Below the pieces are notes generated by a model, which was given only the letters and a program-made list of their open reading frames with translations, was not told where the DNA came from and searched no databases. This document shows, one piece after another, positions 49,681 through 58,581 of a stretch of DNA of 64,000 nucleotides (the first letter of the stretch is position 1; every line of letters starts with the position of its first letter). The stretch comes from Anaerolineaceae bacterium (lineage in GTDB: Bacteria > Chloroflexota > Anaerolineae > Anaerolineales > Anaerolineaceae), in the NCBI GenBank assembly GCA_018056725.1, contig JAGPFF010000002.1, positions 1 through 64,000 of the forward strand, read 5' to 3'. The position numbers were made by a program, and so were the translations under genes.

Positions 49681-49845
49681 ACCTTTTTACCGGTTATCTC
49701 CAATCCAAAGCCTTCCCATGCTAAAGAACCGATTTTGATCCATTTTGAGGTCAATGAAAAAGGGTTATAATTTTTAGCGAATAAATCTAAATATGCTATA
49801 CTTGAACAGTTTAATTGGGATTTCAACAGTTATTCAGGAGAAAAC

Positions 49846-50904
49846 ATGGATACTCAATTTAATTCCCGAATTAAGTCTGAAGATTTTTATGATCTCCTCA
49901 ATAAAAGACTGTTCGACTTGAATGATAAACTGAAACAAGTCCGTCTCACCATTGATCAAAGCCAGGCTGAAATTTCAAGATTAACCCAAAAAGCCTCCAT
50001 CACGACTGCTCAGATCCAAAGATTCCAGGGGGACCTTGGGAGATTTACTAAAGAGGAGCTGCGCGACAATTATTCCGAGGCTATGGAATCGCAACAACGC
50101 CTGTTGGTGATGCGTGGTCAACTGGAAAAGCTGCAGGAACAGCAGAATCAGCTCTCTGGATTTATTAACTTTTTAGAGGAACTGGCTGAATCCTACACGG
50201 CGACCAGCCGTGAAAGCGCCAGCCGACTCTCCAAGTCACAAAGCATTGAAACTCTGGAAATGATGATCAACGCCCAGGAAGCTGAACGGCAGCGTTTGTC
50301 CAGGCAAATGCACGATGGACCTGCCCAGGCACTTTCGAATTTTATTGTTCAGGCGGAAATTGCCACGAAACTGTTCGAAGTAGATCCTGACAAAGCGAGA
50401 GAAGAACTGGATAAGCTTAAAGGATCTGCAATGTCCACTTTTCAGAAAATCCGCAATTTTGTCACTGAAATCCGTCCTATGATGTTAGATGACCTGGGAT
50501 TGTATCCAACTTTACGAAAGCACATGGCAACAATTAAAGAGGAAACAGGCATTGAGGCTAATTTAACAATAAATGGGGGAGAGAAAAAACTTGAACCCTA
50601 TCTTGAAGTTTTTATTTTTCGCACGGTCCAGGATTTGGTTGGCAATGCAATCAAGCGTAATCCGAATAATCAGGAGTTGCGCATAGATGCTGTGCTCACG
50701 CTGGATAATTCAAGGGTACTCCTTTCAGTAATGGACAATGGCAAAGAATTTACCGGTGAACAACTAAAAGCCGAAGATGGTTTGGGAATTAAACTCATTC
50801 AGGAGCGCGTCGAACTGCTGGGGGGAACTTTCAGTATTCAAACCAGTAATGTGGCAAGTGTTGAAATCATGATGAGTATTCCGGTGCATCAAATTCCGGT
50901 GTAA
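49846..50904 (+). CDS. Soluble DegS-like histidine kinase
   Basis: A 352-residue protein without membrane segments. The first about 140 residues form a long Gln/Glu-rich coiled coil (a DegS-type sensor), followed by a HisKA_3 dimerisation box with H156 in RLSRQMHDGPAQAL (DegS has HDGPAQ), and an HATPase domain with NAIKRN, MDNGKEF and GLGIKLIQERVELLGG. It is cytoplasmic. The partner NarL-type regulator is not in the window. TATACT, extended by TG (49797-49802), could be the -10, and GGAG precedes the ATG. The next gene, pfp, is 27 bases downstream. Confidence 0.92.
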   Translation: MDTQFNSRIKSEDFYDLLNKRLFDLNDKLKQVRLTIDQSQAEISRLTQKASITTAQIQRFQGDLGRFTKEELRDNYSEAMESQQRLLVMRGQLEKLQEQQNQLSGFINFLEELAESYTATSRESASRLSKSQSIETLEMMINAQEAERQRLSRQMHDGPAQALSNFIVQAEIATKLFEVDPDKAREELDKLKGSAMSTFQKIRNFVTEIRPMMLDDLGLYPTLRKHMATIKEETGIEANLTINGGEKKLEPYLEVFIFRTVQDLVGNAIKRNPNNQELRIDAVLTLDNSRVLLSVMDNGKEFTGEQLKAEDGLGIKLIQERVELLGGTFSIQTSNVASVEIMMSIPVHQIPV

Positions 50905-50931
50905 TATTTTTATTTTGATCAGGAGTTTATT

Positions 50932-52101
50932 ATGGCAAAGACGATTGGAATTTTAACCGGAGGTGGTGATGTACCGGGATTAAATCCGGCGATCAAATCC
51001 GTGGCAATGAGCGCATTTGATGAGGGCTACAAGATGGTAGGCATCCGGCGTGGCTGGGGTGGATTGCTGCAATACAATTTGGACGAACCTTCTACCTATG
51101 AGTATTACGTCAAAGATTTGACAAAAGACGACGTCCGAACGGTCGACCGGTCAGGTGGAACCTTCCTCCATACTTCACGCACGAACCCCCAAAAAGTTCG
51201 AGAAGACGATATTCCAGGATTTCTGAAGAACTCCGGTTCGGGGAAGAAAGTCGACAACGAAGGGACGATGGACTACACGGATCATGTTCTGCGGGTGTTG
51301 GAACATCTTGGCATCGACGTACTGGTGACAATTGGTGGTGATGATACTTTGAGTTTTTCAGTTCGATTGAATAAGGAAGGTTTTCCGGTTGTTGGCATCC
51401 CAAAAACCATGGACAATGACGTCTTCGGCACGGATTATTGTATTGGCTTTTCCACTGCTGTAACCCGAAGCGTTGACTTTATTACCAATATGCGCACCAG
51501 CGTTGGTTCTCACGAACGCATCGGCGTGGTAGAACTTTTCGGTAGAAATTCCGGCGAAACAAGCCTCATCTCTGCGTATCTGAGTTATGTGGATCGGGCA
51601 ATTATTTCAGAAGTTCCTTTCGAAATTGAAAAACTTGCCAGTTTTCTGCTCGAAGACAAGCGCAATAATCCCTCCAATTATTGTATGATGACCATTAGCG
51701 AGGGAGCGATTATGGAAGGGGGAGGGATTGTGGAAACCGGAGAAGCCGACGCCTATGGTCACCGGAAACTGGGTGGTGTTGGGGAACAAACAGCTTCCCT
51801 GCTAAAACAAATAACCGGTCAAAATATCATGTATCAACAGCTGGGTTATTTAATGCGCTCAGGGGCTCCAGATTCCCTTGATCGCATGGTAGCCATGTCC
51901 TTCGGCAATCTGGCTGTTCAACTGATAAAACGAAACGAAACGGGCAAGCTGGTTGCCCTTCATGGTGGAAAATATACAACCGTACCCATCAATATGGTTT
52001 TAGCAGGCAAAAAACGCGTTGATGTGCCAAGTTTTTACGATATCGACAATTATGTGCCCAAGATCCGAGACTTTATGGGCGTCCCAATGTTCCTCAGTTA
52101 A
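50932..52101 (+). CDS. pfp: Pyrophosphate-dependent 6-phosphofructokinase
   Basis: Phosphorylates fructose-6-phosphate using PPi, reversibly. The 389-residue product belongs to the PfkA fold: [13 protein letters not shown] (GGDxPGxN motif), and the substrate-discriminating residues D138 in IGGDDTL and K158 in GIPKTMDND (with catalytic D161). The Gly at the first position, and Gly rather than Lys at the second, mark ATP enzymes; D with K marks PPi enzymes. Start ATG follows AGGAG. It is downstream of the kinase gene and upstream of the NUDIX gene, likely in one operon. Confidence 0.9.
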   Translation: MAKTIGILTGGGDVPGLNPAIKSVAMSAFDEGYKMVGIRRGWGGLLQYNLDEPSTYEYYVKDLTKDDVRTVDRSGGTFLHTSRTNPQKVREDDIPGFLKNSGSGKKVDNEGTMDYTDHVLRVLEHLGIDVLVTIGGDDTLSFSVRLNKEGFPVVGIPKTMDNDVFGTDYCIGFSTAVTRSVDFITNMRTSVGSHERIGVVELFGRNSGETSLISAYLSYVDRAIISEVPFEIEKLASFLLEDKRNNPSNYCMMTISEGAIMEGGGIVETGEADAYGHRKLGGVGEQTASLLKQITGQNIMYQQLGYLMRSGAPDSLDRMVAMSFGNLAVQLIKRNETGKLVALHGGKYTTVPINMVLAGKKRVDVPSFYDIDNYVPKIRDFMGVPMFLS

Positions 52102-52114
52102 TGATTTGATTCAA

Positions 52115-52621
52115 ATGGTAACTCATCCGCAAAAAATCCTGGCAGATCGTTATCAAGTGGTGCCACGCTCGATCATCCTTCTCATCAAGGATGATCGAGT
52201 TTTATTGCAAAAGGCGCCTGAATCTAAAAAGATTTTTCCTGGACTCTATAATGGCATTGGCGGTCACATCGAACGTGGTGAGGATGTACTGACTGGAACC
52301 CGCAGAGAACTTAAAGAGGAAGCCGGAGTAAGCTGTTCCGACCTTCATCTAGCCGGAACTATAATGATCGATGTGAGACCTCTGGAAGGTATCCTTCTGT
52401 TTGTCTTTACAGGAAGCAGCCTGGACGGAGAGCCCGTACAATCCTCCGAAGGTACTCTGCACTGGATTAGAGTGGACCAGCTTATGCAGTACAAAGTGGT
52501 GGAAGATATCCCCGAATTAGTGGCAAAAATCCAGGAGGAGGAAGAAACTGGAGAGCTCTTTTTTGGTAAGTACTTATATGATGAAAATGGTCAACGTTCT
52601 ACCAGTTGGGTTACTCACTGA
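52115..52621 (+). CDS. NUDIX hydrolase
   Basis: A 168-residue protein with the NUDIX box GGHIERGEDVLTGTRRELKEE (GX5EX7REUXEEXGU form, ending in AGV). It hydrolyses a nucleoside diphosphate derivative; substrate unknown. The frame is open back to 52019 inside pfp, but the ATG at 52115 (MVTHPQKILADRY) starts 13 bases after the pfp stop and is preferred, although no ribosome site is visible. Its 3' end overlaps convergent rsmD by 11 bases. Confidence 0.85.
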   Translation: MVTHPQKILADRYQVVPRSIILLIKDDRVLLQKAPESKKIFPGLYNGIGGHIERGEDVLTGTRRELKEEAGVSCSDLHLAGTIMIDVRPLEGILLFVFTGSSLDGEPVQSSEGTLHWIRVDQLMQYKVVEDIPELVAKIQEEEETGELFFGKYLYDENGQRSTSWVTH

Positions 52622-53183
52622 TTGCCTCGGGATGCTGATAGAATACAAGCAGGGTGGAGCCATATTTTCGTTGATCAAATTCAACCAGGTTTGATAACTC
52701 TAAAGATTTGTACTCAACAGGGTGGATTTGGACAATTGCCCAGCCATCTTCCGATAACAAATTTGGTTGCCGATCGAGGTGCTGGATCGCATCGATCCAC
52801 ATTTCCTTGTATTGAGGGGGAGCGATGTAGATATAATCGAAGCGATCCTTCGCAGGCTGCGAGAGAAATTTGATCGCATCCATCCTCACTACCCGGGCAC
52901 GTTCAGATGTTCGAGTCTTGACGAGATTCTTCTTGATGGTGGAAATGGCTTTATCGCTAATTTCAAGGAACTGGCAAAAGCGCGCGCCACGGCTTAAAGC
53001 TTCAATACCCACACTCCCCGTACCACCAAATAGGTCAAGGAACGTCGCATCCACGATGTCGGTCGATAATATATTAAACAAAGCCTCTTTGACACGGTCC
53101 GTAATGGGTCGTGTGGTATCCCCTGGCACTGGGTCCAGGTGGATTCCGCGAGCTTCACCTGCAATAATTCGTGGCGAACTCAT
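52611..53183 (-). CDS. rsmD: 16S rRNA (guanine966-N2)-methyltransferase, RsmD-like
   Basis: The 190-residue product has RsmD layout: start MSSPRIIAGEARG, TRPITDRVKEALFNIL, and SAM motif I LDLFGGTGSVGIEALSRGA. The catalytic motif IV, normally DPPY or DPPF, reads APPQ (A121-Q124, codons from 52823), so the usual Asp is missing. It may still methylate rRNA through another residue, or be altered in function. The last gene of the leftward lipoprotein-UXS-gtrA-uroD-like-rsmD run, coupled to the previous gene by an ATGA overlap, and overlapping the NUDIX gene at its 3' end. Confidence 0.85.
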   Translation of the reverse strand: MSSPRIIAGEARGIHLDPVPGDTTRPITDRVKEALFNILSTDIVDATFLDLFGGTGSVGIEALSRGARFCQFLEISDKAISTIKKNLVKTRTSERARVVRMDAIKFLSQPAKDRFDYIYIAPPQYKEMWIDAIQHLDRQPNLLSEDGWAIVQIHPVEYKSLELSNLVEFDQRKYGSTLLVFYQHPEAISE

Positions 53184-54166
53184 TTGTTGAGCTGCTCAAC
53201 TGCAGATCGGGCGGCAGTGATATTTGAATGGGGGGCGATCACTGGTAGCACACAACCAGTGCCAAGGATAAAGCGGTTACCCTCGGTGGCAAGGATTGCG
53301 GCAGAGGCTTCCTCCAGTACTTGCTCCGGAGTTCCGTAAACCAGGGTATCCCATTGACGCAAACCGCCGCAAACAGCCCCCGGGAAAACCTTCTTTGCCT
53401 CCTGCAAGGAGGGCGCAGTCTCTTGATCGTGCCAGTTTAGAACGGAGATGTTCTTCTTGGGGATTTCATTGAAGTATAAATTAGTCCCGTGAATATGGGC
53501 AATGTTGAGCCAGAGTGAAGAAACCGAATCAAGGATTCGTTCGTCAAACGGTGTGATAAAGCGACTGACTTCTTCCACGCTTAAGAGTGACGATTGAGCA
53601 TGTTGAATTGCAAAAAACACTCCATCTATGCCCAGTTTAATACACTCGCCAATAAATTTAATAGTAGAGTCTGTCAAAATCTCCAATCCGGCAAGAAATT
53701 CAGACGGATGCTGCCTGGCGTGAGTCAAAAGCTTTTCTTTGCCTACCAGATTCTTCGCCTGTGACATGGGGTCGAAAATCGTCTGAATTACCGGAACCTC
53801 TGGCGGCAATTCGTTTTTTACCTGGCGGATGCACTCCAGCTGATTCCCCAGAGCGCCGGAGGTGGGATCAAGGACAGTGAGATTTTTCCAATCTTCGGCT
53901 TTGGAAATCGGGAAATGAGCATATTCGCGTGTTCCTTCAGGATTGCCTTTCCAGACGTCTTGTACACCATAATCTCTGACGCAAAAAGAGGAAGCAGGTG
54001 TGATTTTGACCAGATCAAAATCATAGGTTTTTTGAAAAAGGAGAATTGATTTTGCAAGCCGGTCGGGTTTTTGATCATCAACCGGAAAATGCCGCCACAA
54101 TGCAACAGGGGGGCGGTCAACAACTTTATTCGCTAGGCAGGCGGTTAGCCTTTGACGAGGATTCAT
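53180..54166 (-). CDS. Uroporphyrinogen decarboxylase-like family protein
   Basis: A 328-residue TIM-barrel protein of the URO-D/MtaA-like superfamily: it opens [21 protein letters not shown] and ends in TGCVLPVIAPHSNI with the central IAHIHGTNLYF. The HemE signature (RQAGR) is absent, so a porphyrin role is unlikely; members such as MtaA act in methyl transfer from corrinoids. I assign only the superfamily. Four-base overlaps with gtrA upstream and rsmD downstream suggest coupled translation. No membrane segment. Confidence 0.8.
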   Translation of the reverse strand: MNPRQRLTACLANKVVDRPPVALWRHFPVDDQKPDRLAKSILLFQKTYDFDLVKITPASSFCVRDYGVQDVWKGNPEGTREYAHFPISKAEDWKNLTVLDPTSGALGNQLECIRQVKNELPPEVPVIQTIFDPMSQAKNLVGKEKLLTHARQHPSEFLAGLEILTDSTIKFIGECIKLGIDGVFFAIQHAQSSLLSVEEVSRFITPFDERILDSVSSLWLNIAHIHGTNLYFNEIPKKNISVLNWHDQETAPSLQEAKKVFPGAVCGGLRQWDTLVYGTPEQVLEEASAAILATEGNRFILGTGCVLPVIAPHSNITAARSAVEQLNK

Positions 54167-54639
54167 AAATGTTCTTCCTGTTTAACTACTGAAGGTTTAA
54201 ATGTCCATTTTCGATTGATGAAAAAGTTCCAAAGTAAAACCACAAGAATGACAATTGCCAGAGATAAATTGTGCCCGATGATTATGGGTGTTAAGACATT
54301 GGGCAGCCATTTTTGTGCCAGTGAAATTAATGGCTTTTCAATCAAGGCAAAAAGTGGGGTTCGAATGGCAAGACCTGCCACGCTGACGATTGAAAATTGG
54401 ATTAATTGCTTCGTGATAGGTGTGGCGCGGGTTTCTGGATAGGTCCAGTTACGATTCAGAATGAAGTTATTGATCACTGCCAGTGAAAATGAAACTACGC
54501 TGGAAGGAATTGCGGGAAATTTGAGAGCACTGGTAAGCAAGTTAAAAACCCCAAAATCTATCACCGAGCCAATTGCCCCCACGATGGCGAAGCGGATGAA
54601 CTTTCCGCGCTCATTGCGGTTGTTTAAAACACTCATCAA
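54163..54639 (-). CDS. GtrA family membrane protein
   Basis: A 158-residue protein with four hydrophobic segments, characteristic of GtrA-like proteins that flip or carry lipid-linked sugars in envelope glycan assembly. The motif [10 protein letters not shown] and the final FFINRKWTF are typical of the family. The start is ATG ATG (54639); it overlaps the UXS stop by ATGA. Next to a UDP-sugar enzyme, it may handle a lipid-linked xylose or glucuronate product; this is inference. Confidence 0.88.
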   Translation of the reverse strand: MMSVLNNRNERGKFIRFAIVGAIGSVIDFGVFNLLTSALKFPAIPSSVVSFSLAVINNFILNRNWTYPETRATPITKQLIQFSIVSVAGLAIRTPLFALIEKPLISLAQKWLPNVLTPIIIGHNLSLAIVILVVLLWNFFINRKWTFKPSVVKQEEHL

Positions 54640-55592
54640 AATTCGACCTTCGTTTTGAAATAGGAGATCGTCGTTTCAAGTCCATCACGCAGATTTGTTT
54701 TGGGATTCCAACCTAAAATGGTTCTGGCGCGCGTGATATCAGGCTGGCGTCTTTGAGGATCGTCTCCGAGACGTTGGTCCTTCTTAAAAACGATGCCCGC
54801 AGGGTTTCCGGTGATTTCATTGATGACCTGAGCAAATTCAAGGATGGAAATTTCAGCCGGGTTGCCGATGTTTACCGGGTTATGTTCTTCTGAAAGCAGT
54901 AATTTATAAATTCCCTCAATCAGATCATCAACATAACAGAAACTTCTGGTCTGTGAACCATCACCGTAAATCGTCAACGGTTCCTTTTTGAGCGCCTGTA
55001 AAATAAAGTTCGGCACCACACGTCCATCATCAATGCGCATGCGAGGACCATAGGTATTAAAAATTCTGACAATTCGCGTGTCTAAACCGTGAAAGCGGTG
55101 ATAAGCCATTGTCAGCGCTTCTGCAAATCGTTTTGCTTCATCATAGACGGAACGGAACCCGATCGGATCAGCGTGACCCCAGTAGGTTTCTTTTTGCGGG
55201 TGTTCGAGGGGATCTCCATAGATTTCAGAAGTGGAAGCCAGAAGGAACCGGGCGTTGCAGGCTTTTGCCACTCCTAATGAATTGTGAGTGCCCAAGGCGC
55301 CGGCTTTCATGGTTTGTATGGGCAGGCTGGGATAACTATAAGGGGAGGCAGGATTGGGGCTTGCCGGGGAAGCAAAATGAAGGACAGCATCCACTTTGGT
55401 TGGCACAAAGATGTATTCGGAAACATCATGTTTGATGAAGGAAAAATGATCCTCGCCAGCAAGGTGGGCTAAATTTTCTGGGCTACCGGTGATAAAGTTG
55501 TCCATCCCGATGACCGAATGACCCTGGGAAAGAAGAAACACGCATAAGTGTGAACCAAGAAAACCTGCCGCGCCGGTTATTAATATTTTCAT
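54636..55592 (-). CDS. NAD-dependent epimerase/dehydratase, UDP-glucuronate decarboxylase-like
   Basis: The 318-residue SDR-extended protein has [10 protein letters not shown] (NAD binding), the block [26 protein letters not shown], and catalytic YDEAK ([11 protein letters not shown]), which is the form of UXS and dTDP-glucose 4,6-dehydratase relatives. The [12 protein letters not shown] and [12 protein letters not shown] stretches favour UDP-xylose synthase (UDP-glucuronate to UDP-xylose). Substrate not proven. It follows the lipoprotein gene by 2 bases and overlaps gtrA. Confidence 0.88.
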   Translation of the reverse strand: MKILITGAAGFLGSHLCVFLLSQGHSVIGMDNFITGSPENLAHLAGEDHFSFIKHDVSEYIFVPTKVDAVLHFASPASPNPASPYSYPSLPIQTMKAGALGTHNSLGVAKACNARFLLASTSEIYGDPLEHPQKETYWGHADPIGFRSVYDEAKRFAEALTMAYHRFHGLDTRIVRIFNTYGPRMRIDDGRVVPNFILQALKKEPLTIYGDGSQTRSFCYVDDLIEGIYKLLLSEEHNPVNIGNPAEISILEFAQVINEITGNPAGIVFKKDQRLGDDPQRRQPDITRARTILGWNPKTNLRDGLETTISYFKTKVEF

Positions 55593-55594
55593 CT

Positions 55595-57157
55595 TTATCT
55601 CCAGTTTATTTTCGAAATAGAGCCATCGCCGGTAATCGGTCGGATCATCCCCGTGGAAGGTTCCGCAAGCATCAGATTTCCCTGGGCAATGAACGCAACT
55701 CTGATTGTATCTGATAAGGCTGGTGACCAGTAGACGGATTGCGGGTCAAGCCCTTGTTGCCCTTCGCCGGGGTAGATCTTTTTCCGGTTGGAACCATCGC
55801 GATCCATGATATAGAGGTTATACCGGCTTGTTTCGCTTTGATCGGGCAAGATTGCTGAAAGATACGCGACTTGATAATTTCCCTTTTCATCAGAAAAAGA
55901 CAATGTGGAATAGCAGAAAAGACCACATTTTGGAATGATCGGCAAAATCCGTTTTGTGTCCATCAGGATAGCCGAAAGACTATAACTGTCAATTGAAGAA
56001 CTTCCAAATTCACTTTCATTCAGAACGGTGTAGAGCACTAAATGATCGGCACTCCATGAAATTCCAGGCACCCATGCCCAATCTGTTTTAGGTTGATAGG
56101 GTTCAAAATTGATCAGGTTAACCAGTGTGCCTTTTTTTGTATCGACAGTGCCAATCGAATCTGGACGGGCATAAGCCAGTTGACTGCCATCTTGAGACCA
56201 TTGAAAGATAGTTCCCCACCACCCGTAGATGCCACCAGAATTGGCATCCACAAGAACCTTATCGTCAACTTTTTTCCCTTCATCATCAAATGTATAAAGG
56301 TGCAAGTCATTATTCGCCTGCCAGCCTGGTGGGGTAGCGCGTGGTTCAACGGATGAATAAGAAAAAGTTCTTCCCTTCCCGGGAACCCAATCAGCGTAAT
56401 GCACCACATTCCGGATTCCGGTATCCACAAGTTTTGAATCCTCTTTGGTAAGGTCAACAAGCCAGAGGGAATTGATTATTTCGTTGTCATCATTATTATT
56501 AGAACGGGAAAAAAGGAGCCATTTGCGATCAAAGGAAAGCGTAAAAATCCGTCCGTCCAGGTCGCCACTAGAAACAACGATCTTTCGGTTTCCTGTGTTT
56601 GTTTCCATGATCCAGGCATTACCTGAGGACAAATAGGCAATCACGCCGTCAATGGGGACTGCTGTAAATGGAGATTGCACGCCGATCATGATAATTTCGG
56701 GTTTAGGTTCCTGAACAACTTCTTCTTTGAACAGGATGCGGGAGACTTCTTTTCCGTTTTCAAAGACAATTCTATAAGTAGTCTGTAGACGACCGTTTAC
56801 ACCCGACTGAATCAGAACAGATTGACCTTCAGGCAGGGATTCGTTCTTTATAGTTTGCTGTTCGAATGGCAGCACAGACTCAATAATTGAGAACTCCTCG
56901 CTAACCCGCGTTATGGTGATCACATCTCCGTCTTGAAGGAATGTGTTCAAGGATGGCGAAACGCGGTCGAGCGCTCCAATTGTAATTTGTTGACCTTTTA
57001 GAACCTGATCCACAGTAGCGCCAAAGGTGGCATTTACTGGAATGGTTTGATTCCCATCCAGGATTGTCACTGCAATACTCTGATTATCGCCTGAGTTGGT
57101 AATGCACCCCACCAGACTGAACACAACAATAACCAGGATTAAAAAGGTCTTTTTCAA
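55595..57157 (-). CDS. Lipoprotein with DUF348-like, G5 and beta-propeller regions
   Basis: A 520-residue secreted lipoprotein: signal with lipobox LVGC and C18 as lipid attachment, then a ubiquitin-like DUF348 repeat (about 27-85, [25 protein letters not shown]), a G5-like domain (about 88-160, [14 protein letters not shown]), and a long C-terminal beta-propeller (about 165-520) with TolB/WD-like repeats. DUF348 and G5 often occur on cell-wall hydrolases; the propeller is an unusual third module. Start is TTG at 57157. The first gene of the leftward operon to rsmD. Confidence 0.78.
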   Translation of the reverse strand: MKKTFLILVIVVFSLVGCITNSGDNQSIAVTILDGNQTIPVNATFGATVDQVLKGQQITIGALDRVSPSLNTFLQDGDVITITRVSEEFSIIESVLPFEQQTIKNESLPEGQSVLIQSGVNGRLQTTYRIVFENGKEVSRILFKEEVVQEPKPEIIMIGVQSPFTAVPIDGVIAYLSSGNAWIMETNTGNRKIVVSSGDLDGRIFTLSFDRKWLLFSRSNNNDDNEIINSLWLVDLTKEDSKLVDTGIRNVVHYADWVPGKGRTFSYSSVEPRATPPGWQANNDLHLYTFDDEGKKVDDKVLVDANSGGIYGWWGTIFQWSQDGSQLAYARPDSIGTVDTKKGTLVNLINFEPYQPKTDWAWVPGISWSADHLVLYTVLNESEFGSSSIDSYSLSAILMDTKRILPIIPKCGLFCYSTLSFSDEKGNYQVAYLSAILPDQSETSRYNLYIMDRDGSNRKKIYPGEGQQGLDPQSVYWSPALSDTIRVAFIAQGNLMLAEPSTGMIRPITGDGSISKINWR

Positions 57158-57184
57158 TGATTTACATCCAGCTGAAATTCATGG

Positions 57185-57192
57185 ATTATAAT
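57185..57192. promoter_or_regulatory. Symmetric -10 box between lipoprotein and scpB
   Basis: ATTATAAT reads TATAAT on both strands (57187-57192 on +, 57185-57190 on -). On + it would give a start near 57199 with a 25-base leader for scpB; on - it would serve the lipoprotein gene. No good -35 is seen on either side. Confidence 0.45.
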
Positions 57193-57223
57193 ACTCTCGA
57201 TTATTTAACTTGGTTATTATAGC

Positions 57224-57793
57224 ATGACTGACACATCGACCGATTTATCCCTCCAAAACGCTTCAGCCAGGATTGAAGCGTTATTATTCGTAGCTACGTC
57301 ACCAGTTACCGCTTCCCAGCTGGCGGATTGTCTGGGTCTGACATCAGAAGAAGTAGAAAAAGAAATTGAAGCACTCAAGAACAGGCTTTCAGATCATGGC
57401 ATCACGGTGCAACAATTTGGCGGTCGATATCAACTTACTACAGCTGCAGAGCTGGCGAGCGATGTAGAAAAATTTCTCGGACTCGAAATTACTACACGGT
57501 TAAGCAGGGCAGCGGTTGAAACCATGGCAATCATTGCTTACCGGCAGCCCATCACCAGACCTGGAATTGAAGCGATTCGTGGTGTAAGCAGTGACGGGGT
57601 GATTCGGAGTCTGTTGTCACGGGGTTTAATCCAGGAGGTTGGGCGAGCAGATGGTCCAGGACGCCCAATCCTTTTTTCGACAACCTCGGATTTCTTGCAA
57701 CATTTCGGGCTCAACTCTCTGGAGCAGTTACCACCTTATGAAAATGAACAGGAAGAGGAGCCAAAACCAAAGAATGGATTACTTAAGGATTAA
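57224..57793 (+). CDS. scpB: Segregation and condensation protein B
   Basis: With ScpA and SMC it condenses and separates chromosomes. The 189-residue product has the two winged-helix domains typical of ScpB, with IEALLFVATSPVTASQLADCL and IIAYRQPITRPGIEAIRGVSSDGVI, and a charged tail (about 170-189). ScpA is not in the window. There is no ribosome binding site before the ATG. It begins the scpB-rluB pair, a common arrangement. Confidence 0.95.
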   Translation: MTDTSTDLSLQNASARIEALLFVATSPVTASQLADCLGLTSEEVEKEIEALKNRLSDHGITVQQFGGRYQLTTAAELASDVEKFLGLEITTRLSRAAVETMAIIAYRQPITRPGIEAIRGVSSDGVIRSLLSRGLIQEVGRADGPGRPILFSTTSDFLQHFGLNSLEQLPPYENEQEEEPKPKNGLLKD

Positions 57794-57796
57794 ACA

Positions 57797-58561
57797 ATGA
57801 GTGAAGAACGGGTTCAAAAAATATTATCTCAATCCGGCTTTGGTTCCAGGCGCACCTGTGAAGGATTAATTGAACAGGGTAGAGTCACAATTAATGGGAA
57901 TAAAGTAATCCTTGGGCAAAAAGCGGATATTGAGCGAGATACAATCCTTGTGGATGGCAAACCGATCCCGAAGCCACGAGGATTGCGGTATATCGCGTTG
58001 AATAAACCCAGATTTGTCCTGTGCGACAAACCAATTGATGATCCACGGCGGACGGTATTTGACCTCGTTGAAAATGGCAGTGAATTGGCTGCGGTGGGGC
58101 GGCTGGATTATGAGAGCGAAGGACTGGTTTTGTTGACCAATGATGGCATGATTGTAAATCGACTGACCCATCCACGGTACCAGCACGAAAAGGAATATCG
58201 CGTACTGGTTTCCACTCACCCGGATGAAAAGCAGTTGGAAATCTGGCGGCGTGGCGTTGTCCTGGAAGATGGGCATCGCACCAGGCCAGCATTTGTTCGG
58301 GTGGAAACAAACGCCGGTAAAGGAACCTGGTTGAATGTTGTCTTGAAAGAAGGTCATAAACGCCAAATCAGAGAAATGGCGAGAGAAACCGGGTTATTCA
58401 TTGTAAAACTAATCCGGGTGAGAATTGGACCAATTCGACTGGGTTCGCTCAAGCCGGGTGAATGGCGTAACTTGACCGGAGACGAAATCAGCAAATTAAA
58501 AGAATCTTTGAGCTCCACTACGTCGCAAAAAAAATCAGGCGGAAAAGCAGCCTCCGCCTGA
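57797..58561 (+). CDS. rluB: Pseudouridine synthase (RluB/RsuA family)
   Basis: Isomerises a uridine in rRNA to pseudouridine. The 254-residue product has an N-terminal S4 domain (about 1-60), then the catalytic core with Asp in AVGRLDYESEGLVLLTNDG (GRLDxxSxGLLLLTNDG) and KEGHKRQIREM. RluB acts on 23S U2605 in E. coli; homology does not settle the target. It follows scpB by 3 bases. The last codons (QKKSGGKAASA) encode, on the other strand, an intrinsic terminator for the leftward plsX unit. Confidence 0.93.
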   Translation: MSEERVQKILSQSGFGSRRTCEGLIEQGRVTINGNKVILGQKADIERDTILVDGKPIPKPRGLRYIALNKPRFVLCDKPIDDPRRTVFDLVENGSELAAVGRLDYESEGLVLLTNDGMIVNRLTHPRYQHEKEYRVLVSTHPDEKQLEIWRRGVVLEDGHRTRPAFVRVETNAGKGTWLNVVLKEGHKRQIREMARETGLFIVKLIRVRIGPIRLGSLKPGEWRNLTGDEISKLKESLSSTTSQKKSGGKAASA

Positions 58562-58562
58562 T
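58527..58562 (-). terminator. plsX-unit terminator embedded in rluB
   Basis: A perfect 9-bp stem (ATCAGGCGG at 58534-58542, CCGCCTGAT at 58554-58562) lies in the rluB 3' end. Reading leftward it is followed by eight T (the eight A at 58527-58534). It acts on the transcript of the gene ending at 58582, 20 bases away; the + strand has no T-run. Confidence 0.85.
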
Positions 58563-58581
58563 CTGGATTAAATTTCACAGC

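Noticed and set aside
52019-52114. N-terminal extension of the NUDIX frame into pfp
   Set aside because: These codons overlap the pfp C-terminus; the NUDIX fold needs only the part from 52115.
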